Source: JAEUMG01 sp046349315 (GTDB taxonomy: Bacteria; Pseudomonadota; Alphaproteobacteria; Rhizobiales; Aestuariivirgaceae). Taken from it: a stretch of 64,000 nt of DNA. Positions 1 to 8,079 of this stretch are shown here, in pieces. The notes under the pieces are model-generated. The model made no database searches. It was not told where the DNA came from and saw only the letters and a program-made list of their open reading frames with translations. A program made the translations under genes and the position numbers. How positions within the stretch are numbered: position 1 is the stretch's first letter; each line of letters begins with the position of its first letter. The stretch lies in assembly GCA_046349315.1 (NCBI GenBank), contig JAXMCQ010000005.1:124001-188000 (forward strand), read 5' to 3'.

Positions 1-600
1 CACTTCATTGTCGACGCCGCGCAATCCGGCGAGAAACATCGCCATGACGAATCCGGAAGATTGCCAGACCGCCGCGATGACGATCGTATAGATCGCGTAC
101 TTTCCCTCCTTGATCCATCGGAAGGAGAAACTCTCCCAGCCGATTTGGTGCATCACATGCTCAAGTCCGATGCCCGGATCGAGAAACCATTTCCACGCAA
201 CGCCGGTGACGATGAAGGAAAGCGCCATGGGATAGAGGTAGATCGGCCTCAAGAACCCTTCCCCGCGGATTTTCTGGTCGAGCAGGATCGCGAGGCCCAA
301 GCCCAGAACGCTGCACACCACGATATAGAGCGTTGCGAAGATCGCGAGATTCTTGAGCGCCGTGATCCAGTTCGGATGCGCGAAGAGCCGCTGGTAATTG
401 CCCAAGCCCACCCAAGTGCTGAAATCGGGCAGCAATTTCGATCCCGTGAAGGACAGCACGATCGTGAACAGGATGAAGCCATAAACGAAAAGCAGGATCA
501 GCGCGAAGCTCGGCGCTAGCACGAGTTTCGGGATCAGTTCCTGCACCGCAAGGCGCCGCTCGCTCGCCCGTTGCGGGGCGATGACTGTTACATCCGCCAT
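1..600 (-). CDS. Sugar ABC transporter permease (MalF/GtsB-like), C-terminus cut by window edge
   Basis: This is an inner-membrane permease of a carbohydrate ABC importer. The first 200 codons are present and the reading frame runs out of the window still open. Hydrophobic segments are visible near residues 26-50 (LAPSFALILLFVYGFILF), 85-107 and 120-140. The string GLRGVDNEV at the edge is where MalF-type permeases lead into the EAA loop, so about 90-100 residues are missing. The N-terminal pattern resembles the glucose/mannose permease GtsB. It lies 60 bp downstream of a solute-binding-protein gene on the same strand, and a strong hairpin separates the two. The ATG at 600 follows a purine-poor leader. 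The family is clear; the substrate is inferred from the neighbour. Confidence 0.9.
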   Translation of the reverse strand, partial: MADVTVIAPQRASERRLAVQELIPKLVLAPSFALILLFVYGFILFTIVLSFTGSKLLPDFSTWVGLGNYQRLFAHPNWITALKNLAIFATLYIVVCSVLGLGLAILLDQKIRGEGFLRPIYLYPMALSFIVTGVAWKWFLDPGIGLEHVMHQIGWESFSFRWIKEGKYAIYTIVIAAVWQSSGFVMAMFLAGLRGVDNEV

Positions 601-620
601 GCCCCCTCCCCCAGCAGAAG

Positions 621-649
621 CTGTGCCCCGGCATTTCGCCGGGGCACAG
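621..649 (-). other. Intercistronic hairpin between binding-protein and permease genes
   Basis: A perfect 12-bp stem (CTGTGCCCCGGC with GCCGGGGCACAG) encloses a 5-nt loop and sits in the 60-bp gap after the binding-protein stop. No T-run follows, so it is not a classical terminator. Hairpins at this place in importer operons commonly stabilise the upstream mRNA and lower expression of the permease; that role is inferred here. Confidence 0.6.
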
Positions 650-660
650 TGTGTTGCAGA

Positions 661-1905
661 TCAGCCCTTGGCGGCCGCGACCGCGTCGGCCAGTTGCTTG
701 GCCGCCTCGGTAGAGTCGATTTCACCGTTGAAGTGGCGGGTCACGACGTCATAGACCGCGTTCTTGACCGCCGCCGGAGCGGCATAGCCATGCGCCATCG
801 AGCCGAAGAGCTTGCCGGAGCTGTTGGCTTCGGCGAGATCCTTGATGCCCTTCTTGCCGCAGTCGTCGAAGGCTGTGTCGGGCACGTCGGTACGCGCCGG
901 CACCGAGCCCTTCACGACATTGAACGAAGACTGGAAGTCCGGGCTCTCGATGTCGGATGCCATCATCAACTGCGCATTCTTATTGGCATCGCCGACCTTG
1001 AACATCATGAACATGTCGGAGTTGAAGGTGACTGCGCCCTGCGTTCCCGGGAAGCGGATGCAGACGAAGTCCGCGCCCGGCTTCTGGCCGGCTTTCAGGA
1101 ATTCGCCCTTCGCCCAGTCGCCCATCATCTGCATGCCGGCCTTGCCCTCGATCACCATGGCAGAGGCGAGGTTCCAGTCGCGGCCGGAGAAGTTGTCATC
1201 GACGTAGGAGCGCAGCTTCGCCATGCGGTCGAAGGCTTCTTTCATCTTGTCGGAGTTGAGCGCAGCCGGGTCGAGATCGATCATCGCCGCCTTGTAGAAA
1301 TCGGTGCCGAGGGAGAGAACGACGGCATCGAAGATCGTCGCATCCTGCCAGGCCTGGCCGCCATGCGCGAGCGGCGTGATGCCATTGGCTTTCATCTTGT
1401 CGAGAACGGCAACGAGTTCGTCCCACGTCTCCGGCGCCTTGCCGCCCGCGGCATCGAGCGCCTTCTTATTGATCCACACCCAGTTGGTGGAGTGGACATT
1501 GACCGGCGCTGCAATCCACTTGCCGTCATACATGGCGAAGTTTTGGAGCGCGGTCGGAACGACCTTGTCCCAGCCTTCCTTGGTCGCCACTTCGCCAAGA
1601 TCGCCAACCACGCCCTGCTTGGCCCAGTCGGTAATGTCGAAGCCCAAGGCCTGCACGGCCGTCGGCGGATCGCCGGCTGTGACGCGGGCGCGCAGCGCGG
1701 TCATTGCGGCCTCGCCGCCGCCGCCGGCAACCGGCATGTCTTTCCAGGTCACGCCCTGGCTTTCGAGCTTCTTCTTGAGCACGTCGAGCGCCGCAGCCTC
1801 GCCGCCCGAAGTCCACCAGTGCAGGACTTCGACCTGCTCGGCGGCATGGGCCGCCAGCGTCAGGCCGGACACGAAAACGGATGAGAGTAGGAGCTTGCGC
1901 AACAT
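661..1905 (-). CDS. Sugar ABC transporter solute-binding protein (GtsA/family-1-like)
   Basis: A 414-residue periplasmic solute-binding protein of the extracellular family 1 (SBP_bac_1). It has a Sec signal peptide, MLRKLLLSSVFVSGLTLAAHA, with probable cleavage after AHA near residue 22. The mature start EQVEVLHWWTSGGEAAALDVL and the following VAGGGGEAAMTALRARVTAG closely match the glucose/mannose binding proteins of the GtsA group as I recall them. An AGGGAGGAAA ribosome site lies 6 nt before the ATG at 1905. It is the first gene of an operon running into the permease at 600 and is divergent from a LacI regulator. A glucose-type monosaccharide is the likely substrate, but other aldoses are possible. 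Confidence 0.9.
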   Translation of the reverse strand: MLRKLLLSSVFVSGLTLAAHAAEQVEVLHWWTSGGEAAALDVLKKKLESQGVTWKDMPVAGGGGEAAMTALRARVTAGDPPTAVQALGFDITDWAKQGVVGDLGEVATKEGWDKVVPTALQNFAMYDGKWIAAPVNVHSTNWVWINKKALDAAGGKAPETWDELVAVLDKMKANGITPLAHGGQAWQDATIFDAVVLSLGTDFYKAAMIDLDPAALNSDKMKEAFDRMAKLRSYVDDNFSGRDWNLASAMVIEGKAGMQMMGDWAKGEFLKAGQKPGADFVCIRFPGTQGAVTFNSDMFMMFKVGDANKNAQLMMASDIESPDFQSSFNVVKGSVPARTDVPDTAFDDCGKKGIKDLAEANSSGKLFGSMAHGYAAPAAVKNAVYDVVTRHFNGEIDSTEAAKQLADAVAAAKG

Positions 1906-2108
1906 TCAGATTTCCTCCCTTGAGTTGCGAGCGGCCCGGCGGCATTCGCCCCCGGTCCATGATTGAGCAACAATGCGCGCCATTGACCTCTTGGCTTTCG
2001 TGGCGCGGTGATATCTTGAAGACAGCTTTGCGCAACTTGGCGGTGAAGGCAACGGCAGCACGTGTAGAGCGTTACGGCCGCCCGGAAACGGGTGGGCCGT
2101 CGCGCGCC

Positions 2109-2120
2109 TGTAACGTTGCA
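2109..2120. promoter_or_regulatory. Candidate LacI-family operator 1
   Basis: TGTAACGTTGCA fits the LacI/GalR palindrome with a central CG. It sits in the 339-bp divergent gap (1906-2244) between the binding-protein gene and the LacI gene. Apart from this site, the second copy at 2230 and the binding-protein ribosome site, I see no gene or clear repeat in that gap. Confidence 0.5.
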
Positions 2121-2229
2121 GATCGTTCGAGTCAATCGGTCGAAATCCCAATTCTGCAGAAAAAAGGCTTGAAATCGGTGCCAACAAATTGGAGTAGAGT
2201 CGCTCCCTGCCCGGATTTCGGGCAAAATC

Positions 2230-2241
2230 TGAAACGTTACG
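2230..2241. promoter_or_regulatory. Candidate LacI-family operator 2
   Basis: TGAAACGTTACG shares the core TGNAACGTTNC with the site at 2109. It ends 3 nt before the first possible ATG of the LacI gene, a position suited to autorepression. Confidence 0.45.
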
Positions 2242-2244
2242 GAC

Positions 2245-3297
2245 ATGCCCACCCGGCACCAAAAACCCGCGGCACACACGATGGTCGAGGCGGCGCGGCC
2301 AGCGCGACCGACGCTCAAGACCATTGCCGAAATGACTGGCCTTGGCGTTACCACGGTCTCGCGCGCGCTGAAGGACGGCCCGGAACTGAGTCTCCGCACC
2401 AAGCAGCGGGTCCGTAATGTCGCCGACGAGATCGGCTACCTCCCCCACCGCGCCGGGGTGCGCCTCAAGACCGGCAAGACCTTCGTCATCTCCTTCGTCC
2501 TCAACCAGGCCGACGACATGGGCGACTACGCAAAATGCCTCATCATGGGCATCAGCGAGGGCTTGCGCGGCACCAATTATCACCTCCAGGTGTTGCCGCA
2601 GAATATCGACCAGGATCCGATGATGCCGGTCCGCTATATCGTCGAGACCGCCGCCGCCGACGGCCTGATCCTCACCCATACCGAACCGCAGGACATGCGC
2701 GTCAAGCTCATGCTCGAACGCGGCTTTCCCTTCATCACCTTCGGCCAGACGGAACTCGCCACCCAGCATCCTTTCATCGATACGGCGAATTACGACTTCG
2801 CCTATCGCGCCACGCGCGCGCTCATCGATCGCGGTCGGCGCCGCATCATGTTCCTGTCGCCGCCCTCGGAATTCACCTATGCCGGCCATCAGCGCGGCGG
2901 CTACATGCGCGCGCTCTATGAATCGGGCGCCACCCCGATGATCCCGGATGGCTTGCACCTGTATACTTCGCCCGAGCTTTTGCGCACCTATGCGCGGCAA
3001 TTGGGACAGGAAGGTACCGCGCCGGATGGTGTCGTTTGCGGCTCGGAAGCTCAGGCCTTGGGGCTTATTCTCGGTTTTCAGGACGCAGGCCTCGCCATCG
3101 GCGGCGACATCGAGATCGCGGTAAAGAAGACCAGCCGCATCCTCGATGTCGTGCGCTTTCCCATTCTTCAGTTTACAGAGGATTTGACCGGCATCGGCCG
3201 CGATCTCGCACATTATCTCTTGCGTCATATCGATCGTGCCTCGCCCGTGGGCGATCTCCAGCGCCTCGACGCGACTGTCCTTACATTTCCAAACTAG
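2245..3297 (+). CDS. LacI-family transcriptional regulator
   Basis: A 350-residue LacI/GalR repressor. The helix-turn-helix spans about residues 22-70 (TLKTIAEMTGLGVTTVSRAL, then RTKQRVRNVADEIGYLP). The rest is a periplasmic-binding-like effector domain, including FVISFVLNQADDMGDYAKCLIMGISEGL. It resembles AglR-type regulators next to alpha-glucoside or glucose importers. The ATG at 2245 is used here; the ATG at 2281 (MVEAARPARP) is an alternative that leaves nine residues before the HTH, and neither has a strong ribosome site. It is divergent from the sugar-binding-protein gene, so it probably controls that importer in response to the imported sugar. Confidence 0.88.
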   Translation: MPTRHQKPAAHTMVEAARPARPTLKTIAEMTGLGVTTVSRALKDGPELSLRTKQRVRNVADEIGYLPHRAGVRLKTGKTFVISFVLNQADDMGDYAKCLIMGISEGLRGTNYHLQVLPQNIDQDPMMPVRYIVETAAADGLILTHTEPQDMRVKLMLERGFPFITFGQTELATQHPFIDTANYDFAYRATRALIDRGRRRIMFLSPPSEFTYAGHQRGGYMRALYESGATPMIPDGLHLYTSPELLRTYARQLGQEGTAPDGVVCGSEAQALGLILGFQDAGLAIGGDIEIAVKKTSRILDVVRFPILQFTEDLTGIGRDLAHYLLRHIDRASPVGDLQRLDATVLTFPN

Positions 3298-3299
3298 CA

Positions 3300-4088
3300 T
3301 CATTTCCCGCCGAACGCCGGCTTGCGCTTGCCGCGAAACGCCGCAACGCCCTCTTTCAGGTCGGCAGTCGTCGCCGCGAAGGCCCCCGCCGTCATCTCGA
3401 GCGCGCGCTCGGCATCCTCGCCCTGTGCCGCATTGATCAAGGCTTTGACGAGTTGCGTCGCGACCGGCCCGCGTGCCGCGATGCGTTGCGCCCAGTCCTG
3501 TGCGGCCTGCGGGCCGGCATCGCGCAATACCACCTTGTCGACGAGGCCAAGTTTCAAAGCCTCTTCCGCGGTGAAGGTCTCGCCGAGTATCGCCATGCGC
3601 CGCACCACTTGCGCGCCGAACCGGCGCACCGCGCGTTGCGTGCCCGACCACCCCGGGATCATACCGAGCCCCGACTCCGGCGCGCCAATCCGCACATGCT
3701 CCTCGGCAATGCGAAAATCAGCGCAAGCGGCAAGCTCGAGTCCACCGCCCAAGGCATGCCCATTGAGCACTGCGATCAAGGGCTGCTTGAGTCGCGTCAG
3801 GGCATCGAAGGCCCGATGCCCGTGCCTTACCCAAGCCTGGCCGAATTCAAGCGGCGTCCGCGACGCCCAGGCCTCGATATCGCCGCCGGCGCTGAATGCT
3901 TTCTCGCCTTCGCCGGTCAGGATCGCGACGCGCACATTGGGCGCACCTTCGATTGCCTGGCAGGCCCGCTCGATCGCGAATACCATCTCCATATCGAGCG
4001 CATTGAGTTTCTCGGGCCGCGCCAATGTGATGGCCGCCACATGATCCGCGATTTCGCAGCGGACGCGCGTGTCGCCTGTCTCAACCAT
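3300..4088 (-). CDS. Enoyl-CoA hydratase/isomerase family protein
   Basis: A 262-residue crotonase. The oxyanion-hole segments are visible as AFSAGGDIEA (about 64-73) and NGHALGGGLELAACADFRIA (109-128). Glu118 and Glu138 (GAPESGLGMIPGWSGTQR) occupy the positions of the two catalytic glutamates of enoyl-CoA hydratases, which supports a genuine hydratase. It is the last gene of a minus-strand operon and its ATG overlaps the end of the CoA-transferase gene by 8 bp. In context it would hydrate the enoyl-CoA formed after an acid is activated by the CoA-transferase. The substrate is unknown. Confidence 0.9.
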   Translation of the reverse strand: MVETGDTRVRCEIADHVAAITLARPEKLNALDMEMVFAIERACQAIEGAPNVRVAILTGEGEKAFSAGGDIEAWASRTPLEFGQAWVRHGHRAFDALTRLKQPLIAVLNGHALGGGLELAACADFRIAEEHVRIGAPESGLGMIPGWSGTQRAVRRFGAQVVRRMAILGETFTAEEALKLGLVDKVVLRDAGPQAAQDWAQRIAARGPVATQLVKALINAAQGEDAERALEMTAGAFAATTADLKEGVAAFRGKRKPAFGGK

Positions 4089-5658
4089 CGAGCTTCAATC
4101 CAAAGGGTTCGGGCTTGAACAAGGCCGCCTCCATGGTCTTGAGATTGGGCGAGACGATCAACGGAAATTCGGATTGCTCCAGCACGTGGCGCTGCAGATC
4201 GACGCCCGGCGCGATTTCCGTTATCATGATGCCTTCCGGCGCCAGCTTCATCACACAGCGCTCCGTCACATAGGTCACATCCTGGCCTTGCTCGACGCCG
4301 CGCCGCCCTGAGAACGAAACCTGCTCGACCTCGCGCACGAGCTTCTTGACCTTTCCCTCCTGGTCGATCACGAGCTTGCCGTCGGCGATCCGCATCTTGG
4401 CACCGGCATTGAAGAAACCGGAATAGACGATCTTCTTGGCGCGCGCCGTGATGTCGACAAAGCCGCCCGCCCCCGCCGTCACATGCGGCCTGACGCCTAA
4501 CTTCGACACATTCACCGACCCATGACTGTCGATCTGCAGGAACGAGAGCAGCGCGCAGTCGAAGCCCGAAGCCTGGAAGTAGGTGAACTGATGCGGCGAC
4601 GGCACGATCGCCTCGGCATTGGACGAGCAGCCGAACTGGAAGTCAAGGAGCGGCACACCGCCGACAGCGCCTTGCTCGATCACCCAGGTTGCCTCGCCAT
4701 GCCGACCTTCCTCGATGAAGATGCGCGGCACATTCGCCGAAACGCCGAAGCCTAGATTGACCGCCCAGTCTTTTCTGATCTCCTGCGCCACCCGCCTCGC
4801 GATCGGCTTGCCGATGCCCCACTCCATCAGCGCGAAGCTTTCCATCGGCCGGAAGATTTCGCCCGAGATTGCCGGATCATAGGGCGTCTGCGTCGTCTGC
4901 CACTGCTCCGGCGCCTCGACCACGTAGTCGATAAGAATGCCGGGAACACGCACATCATGCGTCTTGAGCGTGCCGGCCTTGGCGATGCGCTTCACCTGCG
5001 CGATCACCTTCCCACCGGTATTATGCGCCGCCATCGCGAGGTCTAGCGCTCCGAGATAGGCGCCCTCCTGCTCGAAACTGAGATTGCCGCGCTCGTCCGA
5101 AGTCGTCGCGCGGATGATCGCGACATCGGGCTTGATCGCCGGGAAATAAAGCCATTCCTCGCCTTCGAACTGGACGACCTTGACGATCGGATGCGAAGCG
5201 GCCGCCGCATTCATCGCACAGCCTTCGCGCCGGGGATCAACGAAAGTATCAAGCCCAACCTTGGTCAACACGCCCGGCCGTTTCGCCGCGGCTTCCCGAT
5301 GCATGTCGAACATGATGCCCGACGGCACGTTGTAAGCGGCGATCTGGTTGCGCCCCAGCATCTGCCAGATCATCGGCGGCTCCGACGATGACGGCCCCGA
5401 CGGGTAGGAGCCGCAGATGGCGCGCGCGATCAATCCCGGCTTGGCGAGGTGATCGATCCCGCGCACGCCGTAGATGTCGCCCGCCGCGATCGCATGCATC
5501 ATGGTGAGCTTCTTCGGATGCTGTTCGGCATCGAAGCGCTCGCCGATTGCCTTGAGCACAGCATCGGGACAGCACAGGCCGGATGACGAACTCACCGTGA
5601 CCACCGCACCATCGCGGATGATCTTCACTGCCTCGGCCGCCGTTACGATTTTTGCCAT
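4081..5658 (-). CDS. Acyl-CoA:acetate/propionate CoA-transferase (PCT/YdiF-type)
   Basis: A 525-residue family-I CoA-transferase of the fused alpha-beta kind (propionate CoA-transferase, YdiF). The ATG at 5658 gives MAKIVTAAEAVKIIRDGAVV; upstream in-frame codons would overlap the GMC gene. The N-terminal domain contains SSSGLCCPDAVLKAIGERF, and the C-terminal half carries WVIEQGAVGGVP, where Glu328 is the expected glutamate that forms the CoA thioester. It would transfer CoA from a donor acyl-CoA to an organic acid. It starts 8 bp after the GMC oxidoreductase stop and overlaps the enoyl-CoA hydratase gene, so the three are almost certainly co-transcribed. Confidence 0.88.
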   Translation of the reverse strand: MAKIVTAAEAVKIIRDGAVVTVSSSSGLCCPDAVLKAIGERFDAEQHPKKLTMMHAIAAGDIYGVRGIDHLAKPGLIARAICGSYPSGPSSSEPPMIWQMLGRNQIAAYNVPSGIMFDMHREAAAKRPGVLTKVGLDTFVDPRREGCAMNAAAASHPIVKVVQFEGEEWLYFPAIKPDVAIIRATTSDERGNLSFEQEGAYLGALDLAMAAHNTGGKVIAQVKRIAKAGTLKTHDVRVPGILIDYVVEAPEQWQTTQTPYDPAISGEIFRPMESFALMEWGIGKPIARRVAQEIRKDWAVNLGFGVSANVPRIFIEEGRHGEATWVIEQGAVGGVPLLDFQFGCSSNAEAIVPSPHQFTYFQASGFDCALLSFLQIDSHGSVNVSKLGVRPHVTAGAGGFVDITARAKKIVYSGFFNAGAKMRIADGKLVIDQEGKVKKLVREVEQVSFSGRRGVEQGQDVTYVTERCVMKLAPEGIMITEIAPGVDLQRHVLEQSEFPLIVSPNLKTMEAALFKPEPFGLKLDG

Positions 5659-5666
5659 GTCTCTGC

Positions 5667-7250
5667 TCAGCGATTTCCCTTGATCATGTCGGACGCCTTC
5701 TCGGCAATGGCGATCGCCGTCGCATTGGTATTGGACGATACCACTTTCGGCATCACCGAACTGTCGCAGACGCGCAAGCCTTCGATACCCCGCACCCGCA
5801 ATTGCGGATCGACCACCGCCATCTGATCGACGCCCATCTTGCAAGTCCCGACCGGATGATAGGACGACCGCGCATGGCTCCGCGCCACCGCCTCGTAATC
5901 GGCGCGCGTGCGGCAGGTCGCGCCTGGAAAATGCTCGGCGGCGACGAAGCGCGAGAAAGAACGGCTGCGGCCGATCTCCTGGCCGATCTTGATCCCGTCG
6001 ATGGTGCGGTCGAGATCGTAAGGCTCGGCCAGGCTATTGGGATCGACGATCGGTAAATCCGCCGGGTCCGCCGAGCGCAGAGTAACGCTGCCGCGCGAGC
6101 GTGGCCGCACGAAGTATGAATTGAGCGTCGCGCCATTGCCGCCCGGCACCGTGCCGACGCCTTCCTCGACACCGGCGCCAGCGAGGAAATGGAACTGCAG
6201 ATCGGGCGTCGCCGCCGCCCTGTCGCCCCACCAGAAGGCGCCGCCCTCGACGATGTTGGAGGTCACCGGCCCTGAATTGAAGAGATAATATTGAAGCCCC
6301 GCCATGATCCGCCAATGCAGCTTCTTATACTTGTCGTAGGAATGAGGCCCGCTGAGCTGCCAAATGATGTCGACCGAGAAATGATCGTGAAGATTCTGCC
6401 CTACCCCCGGCAAGTCATGCGAAACCGCGACGCCTTTCTCGCGCAGATGCGCCGCCGGCCCGATGCCGGAGAGCATCAATAGTTTCGGTGAGCCGATCGC
6501 GCCGCCGGTCACGATCACTTCGCGCGTGGCATCGATCCGCTTGATTTCGCCGCCTTGGACGATCTCGACGCCCTTTGCGCGGCCCTTCTCGATCACCACG
6601 CGACGCACCAGGCAATCGGTCATGACGGTGAGATTGGGCCGCGCCTCGACGGGTTTCAGAAAGCCGACCGCCGTACTGCAACGCCGGCCATTGCGGATCG
6701 TCGTCTGGTAGAGTGCGCAGCCTTCCTGCTTCCCCGAATTGAAGTCGGGGTTATAGGGCATGCCGATATCCATGCAGCCTTGCACGAAGGCAAGCGACAA
6801 TGGGCTGGGGCTGATGAGATCTGAAACGCCCAACGGCCCGCCGACGCCATGCAGCGCGCCTGACAAGCGGTTATTGTCTTCCGATTTGACGAAGTAGCTC
6901 TTGATTTCGTCATACGACCAGCCGGTGCAGCCATCCGCCGCCCAGCCGTCGTAATCTTCCGGGCAACCACGCGTATAGATTTCGGCATTGATCGAACTAC
7001 CACCACCCAAGACGCGCGCTTGCGGATAGACGAGCTTACGGCCATTGGCATGCCGCGCCGGCGCCGTCTCGAAGCCCCAGACGAGCGGGCCGCTGGTCAT
7101 CTTGAAGAAGCCGACCGGCATGTGGATATAGGGATCGCGATCGCGCGGGCCGGCCTCGATCAGGAGAACCTTGGCGTCCGCCATCTCTGAAAGCCGCGCC
7201 GCCATCACGCAACCTGCGGTTCCACCTCCGGCGATCACATAATCATACAT
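5667..7250 (-). CDS. GMC-family FAD-dependent oxidoreductase (choline/alcohol dehydrogenase-like)
   Basis: A 527-residue GMC oxidoreductase. The Rossmann dinucleotide motif is VIAGGGTAGCVMAARLSE (5-22), followed by LIEAGPRDRDPYIHMP. The family signatures GGSSINAEIYTRG and TGGAIGSPKLLMLSGIG are present. The C-terminal active-site region reads SSYHPVGTCKMG with the second conserved patch VSSNTNATAIAIAEK, so the catalytic His and the Asn/His pair are preserved. No signal peptide is seen, so a cytoplasmic choline/alcohol-dehydrogenase-like enzyme is likely. It is first in the GMC / CoA-transferase / enoyl-CoA hydratase operon and divergent from a TetR gene, with a TetR-type operator between them. 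The actual alcohol is not deducible. Confidence 0.9.
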   Translation of the reverse strand: MYDYVIAGGGTAGCVMAARLSEMADAKVLLIEAGPRDRDPYIHMPVGFFKMTSGPLVWGFETAPARHANGRKLVYPQARVLGGGSSINAEIYTRGCPEDYDGWAADGCTGWSYDEIKSYFVKSEDNNRLSGALHGVGGPLGVSDLISPSPLSLAFVQGCMDIGMPYNPDFNSGKQEGCALYQTTIRNGRRCSTAVGFLKPVEARPNLTVMTDCLVRRVVIEKGRAKGVEIVQGGEIKRIDATREVIVTGGAIGSPKLLMLSGIGPAAHLREKGVAVSHDLPGVGQNLHDHFSVDIIWQLSGPHSYDKYKKLHWRIMAGLQYYLFNSGPVTSNIVEGGAFWWGDRAAATPDLQFHFLAGAGVEEGVGTVPGGNGATLNSYFVRPRSRGSVTLRSADPADLPIVDPNSLAEPYDLDRTIDGIKIGQEIGRSRSFSRFVAAEHFPGATCRTRADYEAVARSHARSSYHPVGTCKMGVDQMAVVDPQLRVRGIEGLRVCDSSVMPKVVSSNTNATAIAIAEKASDMIKGNR

Positions 7251-7297
7251 CGGCTAGGTCCCAGATCCGGCTTCGGTCCGGATGGGCGACTTATAAC

Positions 7298-7311
7298 TAA
7301 CCAGTTGGTTA
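7298..7311. promoter_or_regulatory. TetR operator copy 1 (TAACCA-N2-TGGTTA)
   Basis: A 14-bp palindrome with perfect 6-bp arms in the 111-bp divergent region between the GMC gene (start 7250) and the TetR gene (start 7362). A second copy with identical arms lies at 8050-8063 before the SDR gene. Two copies on both sides of a TetR gene make it a strong candidate for that regulator's operator. Confidence 0.72.
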
Positions 7312-7361
7312 TTTCAACAAGGTTCTTGTATAAGCGGTCACCCGCCTCGACCGGAGCCGAC

Positions 7362-8027
7362 ATGAACAAGCCGAAACCGCGCCAGCGCAATGCCGATGCG
7401 ACGCAAAAGCGCATCCTCGAGGCCGCCAGGCAGGAATTCGCGCAATTGGGCCTCGGCGGCGCCCGCGTCGATGCCATCGCAGCGCGGGCCAAGGCCAACA
7501 AACGCATGATCTATGCCTATTTCGGGAACAAGGAGCAGCTCTTCACAGCCGTTCTCGATGCCGCCTATACCGATATCCGCATGGCCGAGCGCGCGCTGGA
7601 ACTCGAAAAGCTCGATCCCGTCGATGCCATCATCCGCCTCGTGCGCTTCACCTGGGATTATTACCTGGAGCACCCGGAATTCCTCACTTTCGTCAATAGC
7701 GAGAATCTCCACAAAGCCCGGCATCTGAAGCACTCGGTCGCCATTCGCGCCTTGAGCCGCACCTTCGTCGGCATGATGAAGGCTCTCCTCGATCGCGGCG
7801 TCACCGAAGGCGTGTTCCGACGCGGCATCGATCCCGTCCAGCTCAATATCACCATCGCGGCGATCGGCTATTACTACCTCACCAATCGCTTCACCGGCGC
7901 CATCGTCTTCGAGCGCGACCTGATGACCAAATCGGCGCTTAAGCAACGCCTCGCCTTCAATACCGACACGATCCTCCGCCTCGTCCTGACGCCCAAGGCG
8001 CTGGCCAGGATCGAGCACGCCACTTGA
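7362..8027 (+). CDS. TetR/AcrR-family transcriptional regulator
   Basis: A 221-residue TetR repressor from the ATG at 7362, with GGAG 5 nt upstream; a longer in-frame extension from 7305 would overlap the operator. The N-terminal HTH covers about residues 12-58: ATQKRILEAARQEFAQLGLGGARVDAIAARAKANKRMIYAYFGNKEQLF, written here as a description of the conserved TetR_N shape ending in the usual YxYFxNKExL. The C-terminal half is all-helical and resembles the CmtR/NicS-like ligand domain. It is divergent from the GMC operon and convergent in direction with the SDR operon, and matching palindromes precede both. It probably represses both until an acyl-CoA or acid intermediate accumulates (inference). 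Confidence 0.9.
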   Translation: MNKPKPRQRNADATQKRILEAARQEFAQLGLGGARVDAIAARAKANKRMIYAYFGNKEQLFTAVLDAAYTDIRMAERALELEKLDPVDAIIRLVRFTWDYYLEHPEFLTFVNSENLHKARHLKHSVAIRALSRTFVGMMKALLDRGVTEGVFRRGIDPVQLNITIAAIGYYYLTNRFTGAIVFERDLMTKSALKQRLAFNTDTILRLVLTPKALARIEHAT

Positions 8028-8049
8028 CCGGCCATCGCCGGACTTCTAA

Positions 8050-8063
8050 TAACCAGATGGTTA
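8050..8063. promoter_or_regulatory. TetR operator copy 2 (TAACCA-N2-TGGTTA)
   Basis: The same 6-bp arms as at 7298-7311, with GA rather than GT in the centre, placed 16 bp before the SDR start codon. A partial extra half-site (TTAACCAGGTT) follows immediately at about 8065-8075. Confidence 0.7.
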
Positions 8064-8079
8064 CTTAACCAGGTTCACC

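Noticed and set aside
1906..3651. A 581-codon minus-strand open frame spanning the LacI gene
   Set aside because: It runs through a clear LacI regulator and the enoyl-CoA hydratase; its end merely reads a hydratase fragment in another frame and no domain is recognisable.
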